Positions 1 through 6,533 of a stretch of DNA of 47,701 nt are shown one piece after another (within the stretch, counting starts at the first letter, position 1; each line of letters begins with the position of its first letter). Source of the stretch: Roseovarius nitratireducens (GTDB lineage: Bacteria > Pseudomonadota > Alphaproteobacteria > Rhodobacterales > Rhodobacteraceae); NCBI RefSeq assembly GCF_002925845.1, contig NZ_PDNI01000032.1, positions 1-47,701 on the forward strand. Direction: 5' to 3'. Both the position numbers and the translations under genes were made by a program. The notes under the pieces are model-generated. The model was given only the letters and a program-made list of their open reading frames with translations. It did not search any database and was not told where the DNA came from.

Positions 1-20
1 GCCGCGCGCCACCCCATCGG

Positions 21-176
21 TCAAAGACGTCCGGTCAGAACCAGAACGACAAGAATCACCAGGATGAGCCCGAGCCCACCGCTGGGACCATAGCCCCAGG
101 ACCGGCTGTGACCCCACGTTGGAAGCGTGCCAAGCAACGCCAGCACGAGCACAACGATGAGAATGGTGCCGAGCAT
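21..176 (-). CDS. DUF3309 family small membrane protein
   Basis: A 51-residue protein starting MLGTILIVVLVLALLGTLP, followed by a W/G/Y/S-rich stretch (WGHSRSWGYGPSGG) and a second hydrophobic segment (about residues 36-48). This two-segment pattern matches the small DUF3309 family that is common in proteobacteria; its function is unknown. The start is set by the purine-rich stretch AGGAAAAGGA a few bases before the ATG. It is shorter than usual ORF cut-offs. It lies alone on the minus strand at the window edge. Confidence 0.85.
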   Translation of the reverse strand: MLGTILIVVLVLALLGTLPTWGHSRSWGYGPSGGLGLILVILVVLVLTGRL

Positions 177-211
177 GTGGCTATCCTTTTCCTGATCTGA
201 AAATTGGCGGC

Positions 212-245
212 CCTGCCACGCCTGAGGAGGGGGAGGCGCGGCAGG
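212..245 (-). terminator. Hairpin downstream of a small minus-strand gene
   Basis: A 12-bp stem (212-223 with 234-245) and a 10-base loop. On the minus-strand RNA every position pairs, counting one G-U wobble; on the plus strand the same position is an A-C mismatch. It lies 18 bases after the stop of the gene at 263-430, as an intrinsic terminator would, but no clear U-tract follows. It could also be a processing or stability element. Confidence 0.4.
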
Positions 246-262
246 ACCATTCGGCGGCGGCG

Positions 263-430
263 TCAGCCCCGGTTGGGGTCGGCCTGCATCTCGCCGAATA
301 CTTGTTTGAACCGACCGTCGATCCTGCTTGCTCTGTCACAGACCGTGTTGGACTTGATCTCGATCCATCGGTTGGCAATCTTCAGAGATTCATCGGCGCC
401 TTCTCTTTTTTGTTCTTTCGTCACGATCAT
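263..430 (-). CDS. Small hypothetical protein, 55 aa
   Basis: A 55-residue soluble, charged protein beginning MIVTKEQKREGADESLKIA. I do not recognise a family. Support comes from composition that is much more protein-like than the Arg/Pro-rich shadow frames around it, and from a minus-strand hairpin right after its stop. There is no clear ribosome binding site before the ATG, and the frame stays open upstream to about 464, so the start is uncertain. Confidence 0.4.
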   Translation of the reverse strand: MIVTKEQKREGADESLKIANRWIEIKSNTVCDRASRIDGRFKQVFGEMQADPNRG

Positions 431-616
431 TACACTTTGGCGTCTCGCCGATTGGTCGGCCTCGGATCATCGGCAGCGCGATCTTTTCCTGCCTGACGGT
501 TCGTTTGACGTGGTCATTATCGGATCGGCGATCCTCCGACTGCAGGGGCGAGGGCGATACCAGCCGTCTATGCATATCTTTGCGGATTGCGGCCCTCGCG
601 GCACTAACCCACATCA

Positions 617-627
617 GGGCACCTCGA
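617..627 (+). repeat. Left terminal inverted repeat of the IS
   Basis: GGGCACCTCGA, the exact reverse complement of 1900-1910. Beyond 11 bases the two ends diverge. Confidence 0.9.
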
Positions 628-691
628 ATAATGGTCCTGACCTAGCCACCGAGGTAGGAAGCCACAGGTGTTCGACAAGCGGAGCAAGACG

Positions 692-1735
692 ATGGCGCAG
701 ATGAGTTTCTTTGATCTTTCAGACCGCTACGCGAGCCTCGATGCCAAGCGGGACCCGCTGGTCGAGATCGACGCCATGGTGCCTTGGGAGGAGTTTCGCC
801 CGACGCTCGAGCGCGTCTGGCGCAAGCGCGAGACAGAGCGCAAGTCGCGCGCCGGACGCAAGCCGATGAACGCGGTTCTGATGTTCAAGACGCTGGTGCT
901 GAGCGCGCTCTATCACCTGTCGGACGACCAGATCGAGTATCAGGTCCGCGACCGGCTCTCCTTCATGCGGTTTCTCGGTCTCGGCCTGGAGGATCGGGTT
1001 CCCGACGCCAAGACGGTGTGGCTCTATCGCGAAGGGCTGGCGCAGGCAGGCAAGGTCGAGGAGTTGTTCAGCCAATTCGACGGCTTTCTGGCGCAGCAGG
1101 GCAATATTGCCCGGGGCGGGCAGATCCTCGATGCGTCGATTGTGGCCGTACCGTGCAACCACAACACGCGTGCGGAAAACAAGGAGATCAAGAACGGCGA
1201 GAAGCCCGAGGATTGGGAAGACAAACCCGCGAAGCGGTCGCAGAAGGACACCGATGCCCGCTGGACGAAGAAACATGGCAAGAGCCACTACGGCTACAAG
1301 AACCACGTCAACGTGGATCGCAGGCACAAGCTGATCCGGCGCTGGCATGTCAGCGACGCGGCCCAGCACGACAGCCAGGCGGTGGACCATCTGCTGATGG
1401 GGGGCAATACCGGCTCCGGCGTATGGGCTGACGCGGCCTATCGGTCCGAGGGGATGGAGGCGAAGCTGCGCGCCCGGAAACTGAAAAGCCACATCCACCG
1501 CAAGGGCCGACGCGGCAAGCCGCTGACCGCACAGGCCAAGGGTAGCAACCGGACCAAGTCCACCGCGCGCGTGCGCGTCGAGCACGTCTTCGGCGCGCAA
1601 GCCAACGACATGGGCAGCACCCTGGTGCGCACGATCGGCCTGGTGCGGGCCCGTGCGAAGATCGGGATGAAGAACCTCGCCTACAACATGCGCCGCCTCA
1701 CCCAGCTGCGGCGCCTGAGACCGTGCCCGGCGTGA
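692..1735 (+). CDS. IS5-family DDE transposase
   Basis: A 347-residue transposase. The N-terminal region (MSFFDLSDRYASLDAKRDPL) is the typical IS5-group start. The DDE triad is visible: D147 in QILDASIV, D247 in VWADAAYRS and E297 in VEHVFG. The ATG at 692 is chosen because GGAG lies 7 bases upstream; a GTG at 668 would add eight residues. The length is usual for IS5-type enzymes and there is no frameshift, so it should be able to catalyse cut-and-paste movement of the element. Confidence 0.92.
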   Translation: MAQMSFFDLSDRYASLDAKRDPLVEIDAMVPWEEFRPTLERVWRKRETERKSRAGRKPMNAVLMFKTLVLSALYHLSDDQIEYQVRDRLSFMRFLGLGLEDRVPDAKTVWLYREGLAQAGKVEELFSQFDGFLAQQGNIARGGQILDASIVAVPCNHNTRAENKEIKNGEKPEDWEDKPAKRSQKDTDARWTKKHGKSHYGYKNHVNVDRRHKLIRRWHVSDAAQHDSQAVDHLLMGGNTGSGVWADAAYRSEGMEAKLRARKLKSHIHRKGRRGKPLTAQAKGSNRTKSTARVRVEHVFGAQANDMGSTLVRTIGLVRARAKIGMKNLAYNMRRLTQLRRLRPCPA

Positions 1736-1899
1736 CGAAACGGCAAGCGCAAGGGCCGGTCAGGCCGTCGGCGTGAAAAAACCAGCCCTCCGGGAGCGCG
1801 ACGCAGCGAGACGGCGAGCCGCAAACCTCAACCAGGCGACGGCATCCAGGCACCGTCCGCGCCCAACTGCTGCCCCACCAGCGTGAGCACCCTCAAAAA

Positions 1900-1910
1900 T
1901 CGAGGTGCCC
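1900..1910 (+). repeat. Right terminal inverted repeat of the IS
   Basis: TCGAGGTGCCC, matching the left end at 617-627; the ATCA target duplicate follows immediately. Confidence 0.9.
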
Positions 1911-2365
1911 ATCAGTCTTGCCGACATCTATTCTACCTAAAGTCGTCTCGGGTCGTATCCTGCGCCGCGCCCGGGAAGGATCTTCTGCACCTTTTCAAAC
2001 CGACCGGGATCATCAAACCGCTTGGCGTGTCTGTGCCGAAGGCCGGTATCGAGATTGGCAGCGCCCACGGCGTGACATCTGGCACGGTCCTTCCCAGGGT
2101 CGTTCGGTTCACCCGCCAGCCCATGTGAGATCATGAGCATCCCTCAGGAGATCCGATGGGCCCTTGAGGCCCTCTATCACCAGAAAGGCAAGCGCGCCAA
2201 ATGTCAGATGACCAACCGAAAATGGTATTCATCTCGCTAGCCGCCAAGCCACTGGCGGGATGGTTCTCCATGATTGAGCGCGGTTCGTTCCAGACACTGT
2301 TTCTGGGCATCATCGCAGGCGTGATGGTTGTGGCCGCTCTGGATGCGGCCTCTAGCGTTTCAGTG
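1911..2365. other. Degraded stretch with no recognisable gene
   Basis: About 455 bp between the IS and the tail-protein gene. All frames are short or low-quality. A 35-codon frame at 2134 (MSIPQEIRWALEALY...) has a plausible start but resembles nothing I recognise. Because phage-type genes follow, this is probably decayed prophage or genomic-island DNA. Confidence 0.4.
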
Positions 2366-2578
2366 TCAAATGCGCGTGTTTCCTGGTGGTTCGGGCCACA
2401 CGATCTGATCTGGCCAGGCTGGATCGTTGGGAAGCTGCTCCAGGCTGCTTCTGTATTCCATCCAGGCCTGCACGTTTGCGGTGGCTGGCGGGAAGGCTTC
2501 GATCCAATCCGTGGCCGCCAGAAGTCGCTGGCGAGTGAGCTCGGCAAGCTCCTCCGGGGCTGCGGACGTCTGCTTCAT
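2366..2578 (-). CDS. Phage tail-assembly chaperone-like small protein (prophage remnant)
   Basis: A 70-residue reading starting MKQTSAAPEELAELTRQRLL. The pattern RQRLLAATDW followed by AWMEYRSSLEQLP and ending in WPEPP resembles the small tail-fibre-assembly or tail-chaperone proteins that carry a (R)xxLLxxTDW...YRxxLxxLP...WPxPP signature. It lies on the strand opposite to the portal fragment next door, which would be unusual in an intact phage and fits a rearranged remnant. The frame is open far upstream of this ATG, but that part looks like shadow sequence. The assignment rests on motif memory only. Confidence 0.5.
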   Translation of the reverse strand: MKQTSAAPEELAELTRQRLLAATDWIEAFPPATANVQAWMEYRSSLEQLPNDPAWPDQIVWPEPPGNTRI

Positions 2579-2690
2579 TTTCAAGGACCAGGGAGATCTA
2601 CGACGTGCATGATGACAGAAATCTTCGTGGTTGCTGTCGGATCCTGTCAACCCTCTCCTCGCGCCTTTACCAAGGCATCTGACCCAAGAC

Positions 2691-3122
2691 ATGCGTTTTT
2701 TCCACTTCTTGCGCCGGAAACCCTTGCGAGGGGACCCTGGTACGGTGCGCGATCGCCTTGAAGGCGCTATTTCCAAACGCCGTCTGCGGGGCTGGAACCC
2801 GCCGTTGGAAAACATCAACACGCTGGTGGCGTCGAGCGGCCCGAAGCTGCTGGCGCGCGCCTGCGAACTGGTGGTCACCAACGGGTATGCGGCAAATGCC
2901 TGCGAGGCTTTTGCCGCGAACGTGGTCGGCGACGGCATCAAGCCATCGTCGCTGATCGACGACGCGGAGCTGCGCGACCGCGTTCAGCGGCTCTGGCTTG
3001 CCTGGACCGACGAGGCTGATGCGGACGGGCTGACGGATTTCTACGGTTTGCAGGCCATGGTCGCGCGCGAGATGTTCGTCGCGGGCGAATGCTTCGTGCG
3101 GCTGCGCCCGCGCCGGGCCTAA
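2691..3122 (+). pseudogene. Truncated phage portal protein (lambda type)
   Basis: A 143-residue N-terminal fragment. It reads RLRGWNPPLENINTL, then a segment with ACELVVTNGYAANACEAF, then ANVVGDGIKPSSLIDD, then EMFVAGECFVRLRPRRA. This is the usual opening of lambda-family portal proteins, which run to about 500 residues. The TAA at 3120-3122 looks like a nonsense mutation inside the gene: in the same frame portal-like residues DGLLVPLPL follow before a second stop and loss of similarity. No capsid, protease or terminase genes follow. It is a dead prophage remnant. Confidence 0.8.
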
Positions 3123-3305
3123 GACGGGTTGCTGGTGCCGCTGCCGTTGTCATAACTGTCCCCTACGCTGCCGACGGACGCTGGTTGGGCGGAATGCCGA
3201 AGAGACCGTCAAGCTAAAGGGAATTTTTGGGCTGCTGACGATCATATTCTTTCTGGCTAAAGACATCGTTTTCGCTTTCGCGAGAGTATTGGCTCGATAG
3301 CATGT

Positions 3306-4496
3306 CTACTGCCCCTCGATCCTGACGGAAAAGCTGCGTTGCGCGCCGGCGGGCGGGGCAGGAAATGGGGCGGCGCGGCGCACAACGGTCAGCGCCGAGC
3401 GGTCGAGCCGGCCCGAGCCAGAAGACCGCGCCAGCCCGACGGAAGCCAGGCGTCCGCCCGCCGCGATGGTGAACCGAACCAGCGCGGCCCCGCGCGCCGC
3501 TGCACGCGGACGTGGCACACGGGCAAGGTGGCGCATGACCTGCCCGGGATAGTTGCTGGCCGCGGCGTTACCCTGAGTCTCGCTGCGGCGGGCGGTGTCG
3601 CTGCCCTGCCGCGCGGCTGCGGCGCTCTCGCGCCCGGTAGCACTGCCGACTGTGGCGTCCCGGGTGGCGTTGTTGCCGGAGGTGCTGCGCGACCTGAGCT
3701 CGCGCTGCTCGGGCTCGGGCGATTGGCGGGCCGCGGCGACCTCTTCGATCTCGCGGGGACGGGCCTGCGGACGACGCGAGACCTGCACGCCCTCCTCAGC
3801 CCCGGGGTCCGGCTCGACCACCTCTTTCGGGGCCACCTCGGCGGCCTCGGGGGTGTCGCGTCGCGGCGTCGCGGCGACCAGCGTGGGTAGCACGCGCTCG
3901 GGGCGGTCGGCCGGAGGCACCGCGGCGGGGACAGAGGACTTCACCGGCTCGGCGGCATTACGCGGAGTTGCGGTCGGTGAGGCCTTTGATACCTCGACCC
4001 TGCTGGCGGGCAGGACCGGTGCGGTGGTCTCGGCCAAGTCCGCGCGCGCTGGGACCAGGGCGGTCTCCGTGGGGGCCGCTTGCGGCGCGACCGCCTCGGA
4101 GCGTGCGGTCCCGGCGGTTTCCTGCGGCGCCCTGCTCGCCTGCCGATCGGGCCGCGGCGAAGTCTTGGCCTGCTCCGGTGGCGGCTGCTCCGCAGGATCG
4201 TCAGGCGGCGTCACAGTGGACGCCCGTGGGGTGTCTGGACCCAACGCCTCACCCGGCTCGGTCGGGTCCACAACCTCGTCTGCTTGGCGGTTCGGTGTCA
4301 CGGTGGCGTTCGAGACCGGCTGCGCCGCCCCCGCCACCATATCGGCAAAGCTGCTGCCGAGCGTGGCCTCCATGGCACCGGCGCTACCCGCGATCTCGAT
4401 CTTTGCAGGCGTCTCGGACAACCACAATCCGACACCGTGCAGCGCCAGCGCGGCCCCGGCGCAGCATGCGAGCATCACGCGCGAGCGGCGGATCAT
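3306..4496 (-). CDS. tonB: TonB energy-transducing protein
   Basis: A 396-residue protein with an N-terminal membrane anchor (about residues 7-27), a long Pro/Glu/Ala-rich periplasmic spacer, and a C-terminal TonB domain (about 315-394). The C-terminal domain includes YPGQVMRHLARVPRPRAAAR, an ALVRFTIAAGGRLASVGLARSSG-like strand region and a basic stretch ahead of the end. It would carry energy from ExbB/ExbD to the outer-membrane siderophore receptor. The gene is last in its operon, overlapping the upstream exbD copy by 4 bp. The spacer is longer than in the roughly 240-residue E. coli TonB. Confidence 0.85.
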   Translation of the reverse strand: MIRRSRVMLACCAGAALALHGVGLWLSETPAKIEIAGSAGAMEATLGSSFADMVAGAAQPVSNATVTPNRQADEVVDPTEPGEALGPDTPRASTVTPPDDPAEQPPPEQAKTSPRPDRQASRAPQETAGTARSEAVAPQAAPTETALVPARADLAETTAPVLPASRVEVSKASPTATPRNAAEPVKSSVPAAVPPADRPERVLPTLVAATPRRDTPEAAEVAPKEVVEPDPGAEEGVQVSRRPQARPREIEEVAAARQSPEPEQRELRSRSTSGNNATRDATVGSATGRESAAAARQGSDTARRSETQGNAAASNYPGQVMRHLARVPRPRAAARGAALVRFTIAAGGRLASVGLARSSGSGRLDRSALTVVRRAAPFPAPPAGAQRSFSVRIEGQ

Positions 4497-4879
4497 TGCA
4501 GCCCCCGTTCGGTGACCATCACGACCCGGTCGGCCCCGGCCCGGCGCAGCGCCGCACCCAGCCGGATAAGATCAGCGGCGGGCAGGTCGGCATCGGGGAC
4601 GATGCGCACTGTGCCATCCTCGCCGGTCTCGGAACGGGCCATGTAGGCCGCCACACTCACCACCGGGTCGCCGCGAAACTCAAGCCGCCCATCTGCATGG
4701 ATCACCAGCGCATCGGGCGGCGCGCGCCCCTCCAGCTCGACGGTGCGCACCAGTTTCAACTCCCCATCGAGCGGCGGCGCGAGCGTGGCTGCGGCCATGA
4801 AGAAGATCAGCATCAGGAACACGATGTTGATGAGCGCAATGGTTGGCTCGCGGCGGGTGCGGAGCGTGGGCGCTCTCAT
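4493..4879 (-). CDS. ExbD/TolR-like protein, second copy, membrane Asp replaced by Asn
   Basis: A 128-residue protein with a short cytoplasmic tail, one membrane helix (about 13-33, TIALINIVFLMLIFFM) and a periplasmic ExbD-type domain. The position that aligns with the proton-carrying aspartate of ExbD (E. coli Asp25, in the IDVxxxLLxxF motif) is Asn18 here, encoded by AAC. The neighbouring copy keeps Asp. It overlaps both neighbours by 4 bp (exbD and tonB), so it is translated with the complex. It may be a non-protonatable partner in a mixed ExbD dimer. Confidence 0.85.
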   Translation of the reverse strand: MRAPTLRTRREPTIALINIVFLMLIFFMAAATLAPPLDGELKLVRTVELEGRAPPDALVIHADGRLEFRGDPVVSVAAYMARSETGEDGTVRIVPDADLPAADLIRLGAALRRAGADRVVMVTERGLQ

Positions 4880-5256
4880 GACGGCACCAACACCTGCACC
4901 GAAAGGCCCGGAATGCTGCGCAATGCGAGCAGCAGGTCTGTTAGCCGTTGTGCGGTGACCTCCGCCCCGGCGCTCACCAACGCGCGCGACTCGCTGTCGA
5001 TCAAGGGTCCGAGTGCCTCTTCCAGCCCGTCGAGTGCCACCTCGCGTGCATTCACCCGCACCCCTTCCGCGCGCAGTTGCACGAAGATCGGCCGGGTTCC
5101 GGCCACTGCCGCCTGCCCTGCCCCCCCGGTCGAAAGGTCCACTTCCGAGAATTGCGAAAAGGTCGAGGACAGCATGAAGAACAACAGCAACAAAAAGATC
5201 ACGTCGATCAGCGAGGTCAGCGACAGCTTGCGCCGCCGGAACGGGGCTCTAGGCAC
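4876..5256 (-). CDS. exbD: ExbD biopolymer transport protein
   Basis: A 126-residue protein with a basic N-terminus (PRAPFRRRKLSLTS), then a helix with the canonical aspartate (LIDVIFLLLLFFML, Asp18), then a periplasmic domain. It is the proton-using stator partner of ExbB that drives TonB. It begins with GTG and overlaps exbB by 8 bp and the second exbD copy by 4 bp. The assignment to ExbD rather than TolR follows from the tonB gene in the same operon. Confidence 0.87.
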   Translation of the reverse strand: MPRAPFRRRKLSLTSLIDVIFLLLLFFMLSSTFSQFSEVDLSTGGAGQAAVAGTRPIFVQLRAEGVRVNAREVALDGLEEALGPLIDSESRALVSAGAEVTAQRLTDLLLALRSIPGLSVQVLVPS

Positions 5257-5926
5257 CTTGGGGCACCACCCGGCCCTGCGCCACGGGTTGTGGCGCTGTG
5301 CGCCCGTCGGGGCCCAGCGCCACGCTCAACGCATGATCGGCGAGTGCGCGCTCCTCGGCGATGCGTGATTCGAACCACGACAGCACCACCGAGGCGGGCA
5401 TCGCCACCGCCAGACCGGCGGCGGTGGTCAGCAGCGCCACCCAGATCCCCCCCGCAAGGAGCGACGGATCGACCTGGGAGCCTGCCGATTGCAGCGCCTG
5501 GAACGCCTCGATCATGCCCAGCACGGTTCCGAACAGGCCCAGGAGCGGGGCCACCTGCGCCACCGTGTCGAGAAAGCGGAAACCGCGTTCGAGCCGGGCG
5601 AAGCGCGCCTCCGCCTCGGCCTCGATCCGCCGGGTGGCCTTGGCGTCGCTCGGATCGGCGGCAAAGGCGCGGGCGATCACCGGTGCGAGATAGCTGCACG
5701 AGCCCTCCAGCGAGCGACGCGCGGCACGGGTCTCGCCTCGGTCCCATTCCGACACGGCGGCACGCAGTGCATGGTGCCGCCCCACGCCGGAGGCGCGGAA
5801 CTGCCACAGCTTGTAAAGGATCACCGCCAGCGTCACCACCGAGATCGCGCCGATAAGCGCGATCACCGGCCCGCCCATTTCGATGAATCCACGAAGCCGG
5901 TCGATCATTGCATCCATCCGGGTCAT
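5249..5926 (-). CDS. exbB: ExbB/TolQ/MotA-family proton channel
   Basis: A 225-residue protein. The N-terminal helix (GGPVIALIGAISVVTLAVIL) is followed by a cytoplasmic loop and the two conserved C-terminal helices: VAQVAPLLGLFGTVLGMIEA at about 135-155 and LLTTAAGLAVAMPASVVLSW at about 175-200. Both carry the family signatures. With ExbD it forms the inner-membrane motor for TonB. It overlaps the upstream small exported gene by 4 bp and exbD by 8 bp. Confidence 0.88.
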   Translation of the reverse strand: MTRMDAMIDRLRGFIEMGGPVIALIGAISVVTLAVILYKLWQFRASGVGRHHALRAAVSEWDRGETRAARRSLEGSCSYLAPVIARAFAADPSDAKATRRIEAEAEARFARLERGFRFLDTVAQVAPLLGLFGTVLGMIEAFQALQSAGSQVDPSLLAGGIWVALLTTAAGLAVAMPASVVLSWFESRIAEERALADHALSVALGPDGRTAPQPVAQGRVVPQGA

Positions 5927-6378
5927 CCCGTCACCTCGATCCCGGTCTCGCTCGACAGGCGCAGCCCGTTCAGACAGGCGTCAGGCGTCATGCCATCGCC
6001 CTCGCAGGTGCCGATGCCGTTGACGAGAACCTCACCGATGCCGTCGCAGGACAGCCCCGAAAGGTCGAACTGCCGCACCCGCGGGCGGTTTGCCGGCAAC
6101 GTGCCGAAATCGAAGAGCGTCAACGTCGCCACGCGGCCGTCAGCATCGAACAGCACCGCCTCGGCCACCAGGCTCTCGATCTCGGCGCCGAGATCGTTGC
6201 GGACCACGAAGGTCAGCCGACATCCCCCCGCCTCGGTGGCACCGACCGTGTTGAGCGAGAGCGAAAGGCTGGGCGCGGGCTCGTCGGTCTCTTGCGCCGA
6301 TACTGGCGGCGGGAGGCCGAGCACGGCGATTCCGAGGGCCGTCGCGAGGCGGGAAATAATGCGACTCTGCGCGGTCAT
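5923..6378 (-). CDS. Small exported protein of unknown function, first gene of the tonB operon
   Basis: A 151-residue protein with a clear signal peptide ending near residue 29 (PPPVSAQ). The mature part is small and probably beta-rich, with four cysteines, one of them in GGCRLTFVV. The start is at the ATG at 6378, preceded by GGAAAGGA; a longer frame to 6444 is open but lacks a binding site. I do not recognise a named family. Its 4-bp overlap with exbB implies a role tied to TonB energisation or to handling the imported ligand. Confidence 0.75.
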   Translation of the reverse strand: MTAQSRIISRLATALGIAVLGLPPPVSAQETDEPAPSLSLSLNTVGATEAGGCRLTFVVRNDLGAEIESLVAEAVLFDADGRVATLTLFDFGTLPANRPRVRQFDLSGLSCDGIGEVLVNGIGTCEGDGMTPDACLNGLRLSSETGIEVTG

Positions 6379-6489
6379 GGCATGATCCTTTCCTTCCCCT
6401 GAACGGGGTGAACGGGAACCGCATGGCTGGCGCGAGGCTGGCACGGTCTGTCGAGGATGCGCGGCGCGGAGGCCGCGTTTTCCTGATCC

Positions 6490-6517
6490 CTTACAGTTTC
6501 GCGACTAAAAAAGTCAA
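6490..6517 (-). promoter_or_regulatory. Promoter and candidate iron box for the exbB-tonB operon
   Basis: On the minus strand, TTGACT (6517-6512), a 16-base spacer and TGTAAG (6495-6490). Overlapping the -35 is TGA-N9-TCG (6516-6502), one base off the TGA-N9-TCA iron-responsive operator recognised by RirA. The same arrangement with a perfect box precedes the receptor gene at 13925-13939. It lies about 110 bp ahead of the first gene of this operon. Confidence 0.5.
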
Positions 6518-6533
6518 GTATCGCAGCGCGCAA

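Larger units (their letters stand above)
617..1910 (+). mobile_element. Complete IS5-family insertion sequence (1,294 bp)
   Basis: The element is bounded by perfect 11-bp terminal inverted repeats, GGGCACCTCGA at 617-627 and TCGAGGTGCCC at 1900-1910. It is flanked by a 4-bp direct repeat ATCA (613-616 and 1911-1914), the expected target duplication. It holds one intact transposase gene. Intact ends, intact ORF and matching flanks suggest a fairly recent insertion. About 160 bp between the transposase stop and the right end hold no gene. The IS sits in a degraded, prophage-derived area where insertion is cheap. Confidence 0.9.

Noticed and set aside
204-704. A 166-codon plus-strand frame ahead of the IS
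   Set aside because: Arg/Ser-rich without domains; it crosses the IS left end and lies over two better minus-strand small genes.
2201-2761. A 186-codon plus-strand frame with a hydrophobic N-terminal part
   Set aside because: It overlaps the tail-protein-like gene and the portal start, and its second half is compositionally like a shadow. No family seen.
3595-5368. Long plus-strand frames opposite tonB and the exbD genes
   Set aside because: Low-complexity Ser/Arg/Pro-rich shadows; the minus-strand genes have signature motifs and chain by 4-8 bp overlaps.
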